Positions 4,716-5,004 of a stretch of 5,004 bases of DNA are shown piece by piece. Source of the stretch: Acidobacteriota bacterium (lineage in GTDB: Bacteria; Acidobacteriota; Vicinamibacteria; Vicinamibacterales; Vicinamibacteraceae); NCBI GenBank assembly GCA_013695405.1, contig JACDAO010000608.1, forward strand, positions 1 to 5,004, in the 5' to 3' direction. The position numbers were made by a program, and so were the translations under genes. The notes below the pieces were generated by a model that saw only the letters and a list, made by a program, of their open reading frames with translations, did no database searches and was not told the origin of the DNA. Numbering within the stretch: the stretch's first letter is position 1; the number at the start of each line of letters is the position of its first letter.

Positions 4716-5004
4716 GTGTCCGAGACTTACCACAACTTCATCGGCGGCCGGTGGGTCGCTGCCGCGTCCGGTGCGACCTACGAGAATCGCAACCCGGCCG
4801 ATCGTGCGGACCTGGTCGGCCTGTTCCCGCAGTCGTCGGCCGCGGACGTCGACGCGGCGGTGGCTGCGGCGCGGGCGGCCTTCGGCGAGTGGCGGCTGGT
4901 GCCGGCACCAGGCCGCGCCGAAATCCTGTACCGCGCCGCGCAGTTGTTCAAGGAGCGCAAGGACCGGTTCGCCGACGACATGACCCGCGAGATGGGCAAG
5001 GTGC
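4716..5004 (+). CDS. Aldehyde dehydrogenase family protein, N-terminal part (runs off window)
   Basis: The first 96 residues of an NAD(P)-dependent aldehyde dehydrogenase, which oxidises an aldehyde to a carboxylate. Family members are about 480-500 aa, so only a fifth is present and the catalytic Cys and Glu lie beyond the window. Visible landmarks are the N-terminal NFIGGRWV (7-14), NRNPAD (25-30), the helix VDAAVAAARAAFGEW (45-59), and PGRAEILYRAAQLFKERKDR followed by TREMGK (90-95), all characteristic of the superfamily. The pattern is closest in feel to semialdehyde-type members, such as aminoadipate or succinate semialdehyde dehydrogenases, but I cannot choose a substrate from this part. 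Start is GTG 4716, since the family N-terminus begins immediately and a TAGAAT box precedes it by 6 nt. Confidence 0.9.
   Translation, partial: MSETYHNFIGGRWVAAASGATYENRNPADRADLVGLFPQSSAADVDAAVAAARAAFGEWRLVPAPGRAEILYRAAQLFKERKDRFADDMTREMGKV

Noticed and set aside
1..5004. A new multi-gene system (defence, secretion or biosynthesis)
   Set aside because: The six genes have unrelated predicted roles, separate promoters and a terminator between them. No tight operon, toxin-antitoxin pair, nuclease, transposase or phage gene is visible.

Overview
The window is GC-rich, densely coding bacterial DNA. It carries five complete genes and the start of a sixth. All are on the + strand except one small gene near the right end. 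High GC, GTG starts and a mix of secreted peptidase, ABC-2 permease and PilZ genes would fit a soil-type Acidobacteriota (for example Vicinamibacteria) or a similar high-GC phylum. This is an impression only, since no rRNA or marker gene is present.

Layout: (1) 1-141 is non-coding, with an array of GGGCACC-type repeats (4-40), then a weak -10-like box and a Shine-Dalgarno site. (2) 142-1074 encodes a six-helix ABC-2 type ABC transporter permease. (3) 1159-2247 encodes a 362-aa membrane-anchored protein of unknown function that looks like two copies of one beta-rich unit. It is followed by a strong intrinsic terminator (2276-2313). (4) 2471-2872 encodes a 133-aa gamma-glutamylcyclotransferase-like (GGCT/AIG2) protein with an intact YGTL motif and catalytic Glu, preceded by an untranslated or mis-startable 147-bp leader. 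(5) 2929-4257 encodes a secreted M28 zinc aminopeptidase with a C-terminal fibronectin-III-like domain. (6) 4291-4644 (minus strand) encodes a single-domain PilZ protein with both c-di-GMP-binding motifs. (7) 4716 to the window end is the N-terminal 96 residues of an NAD(P)-dependent aldehyde dehydrogenase, starting at GTG and running off the window.

The genes do not form an obvious pathway. Most have their own candidate promoter, and the neighbours have unrelated functions: transport, glutathione or gamma-glutamyl chemistry, extracellular peptide hydrolysis, c-di-GMP sensing and aldehyde oxidation. This reads as ordinary chromosomal core or shell sequence, not a defence island, biosynthetic cluster or mobile element. 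I found no tRNA, rRNA, CRISPR, insertion sequence or integrase.

The most useful second-look items are regulatory and structural. Two genes have a TA(C/G)A(C/A)T -10 box exactly 6 nt before the start codon, implying leaderless mRNAs. There are two short heptamer-type repeat arrays in intergenic DNA, one beside the peptidase promoter. The unknown membrane-anchored protein shows an internal duplication. I do not see evidence for a new multi-gene system.
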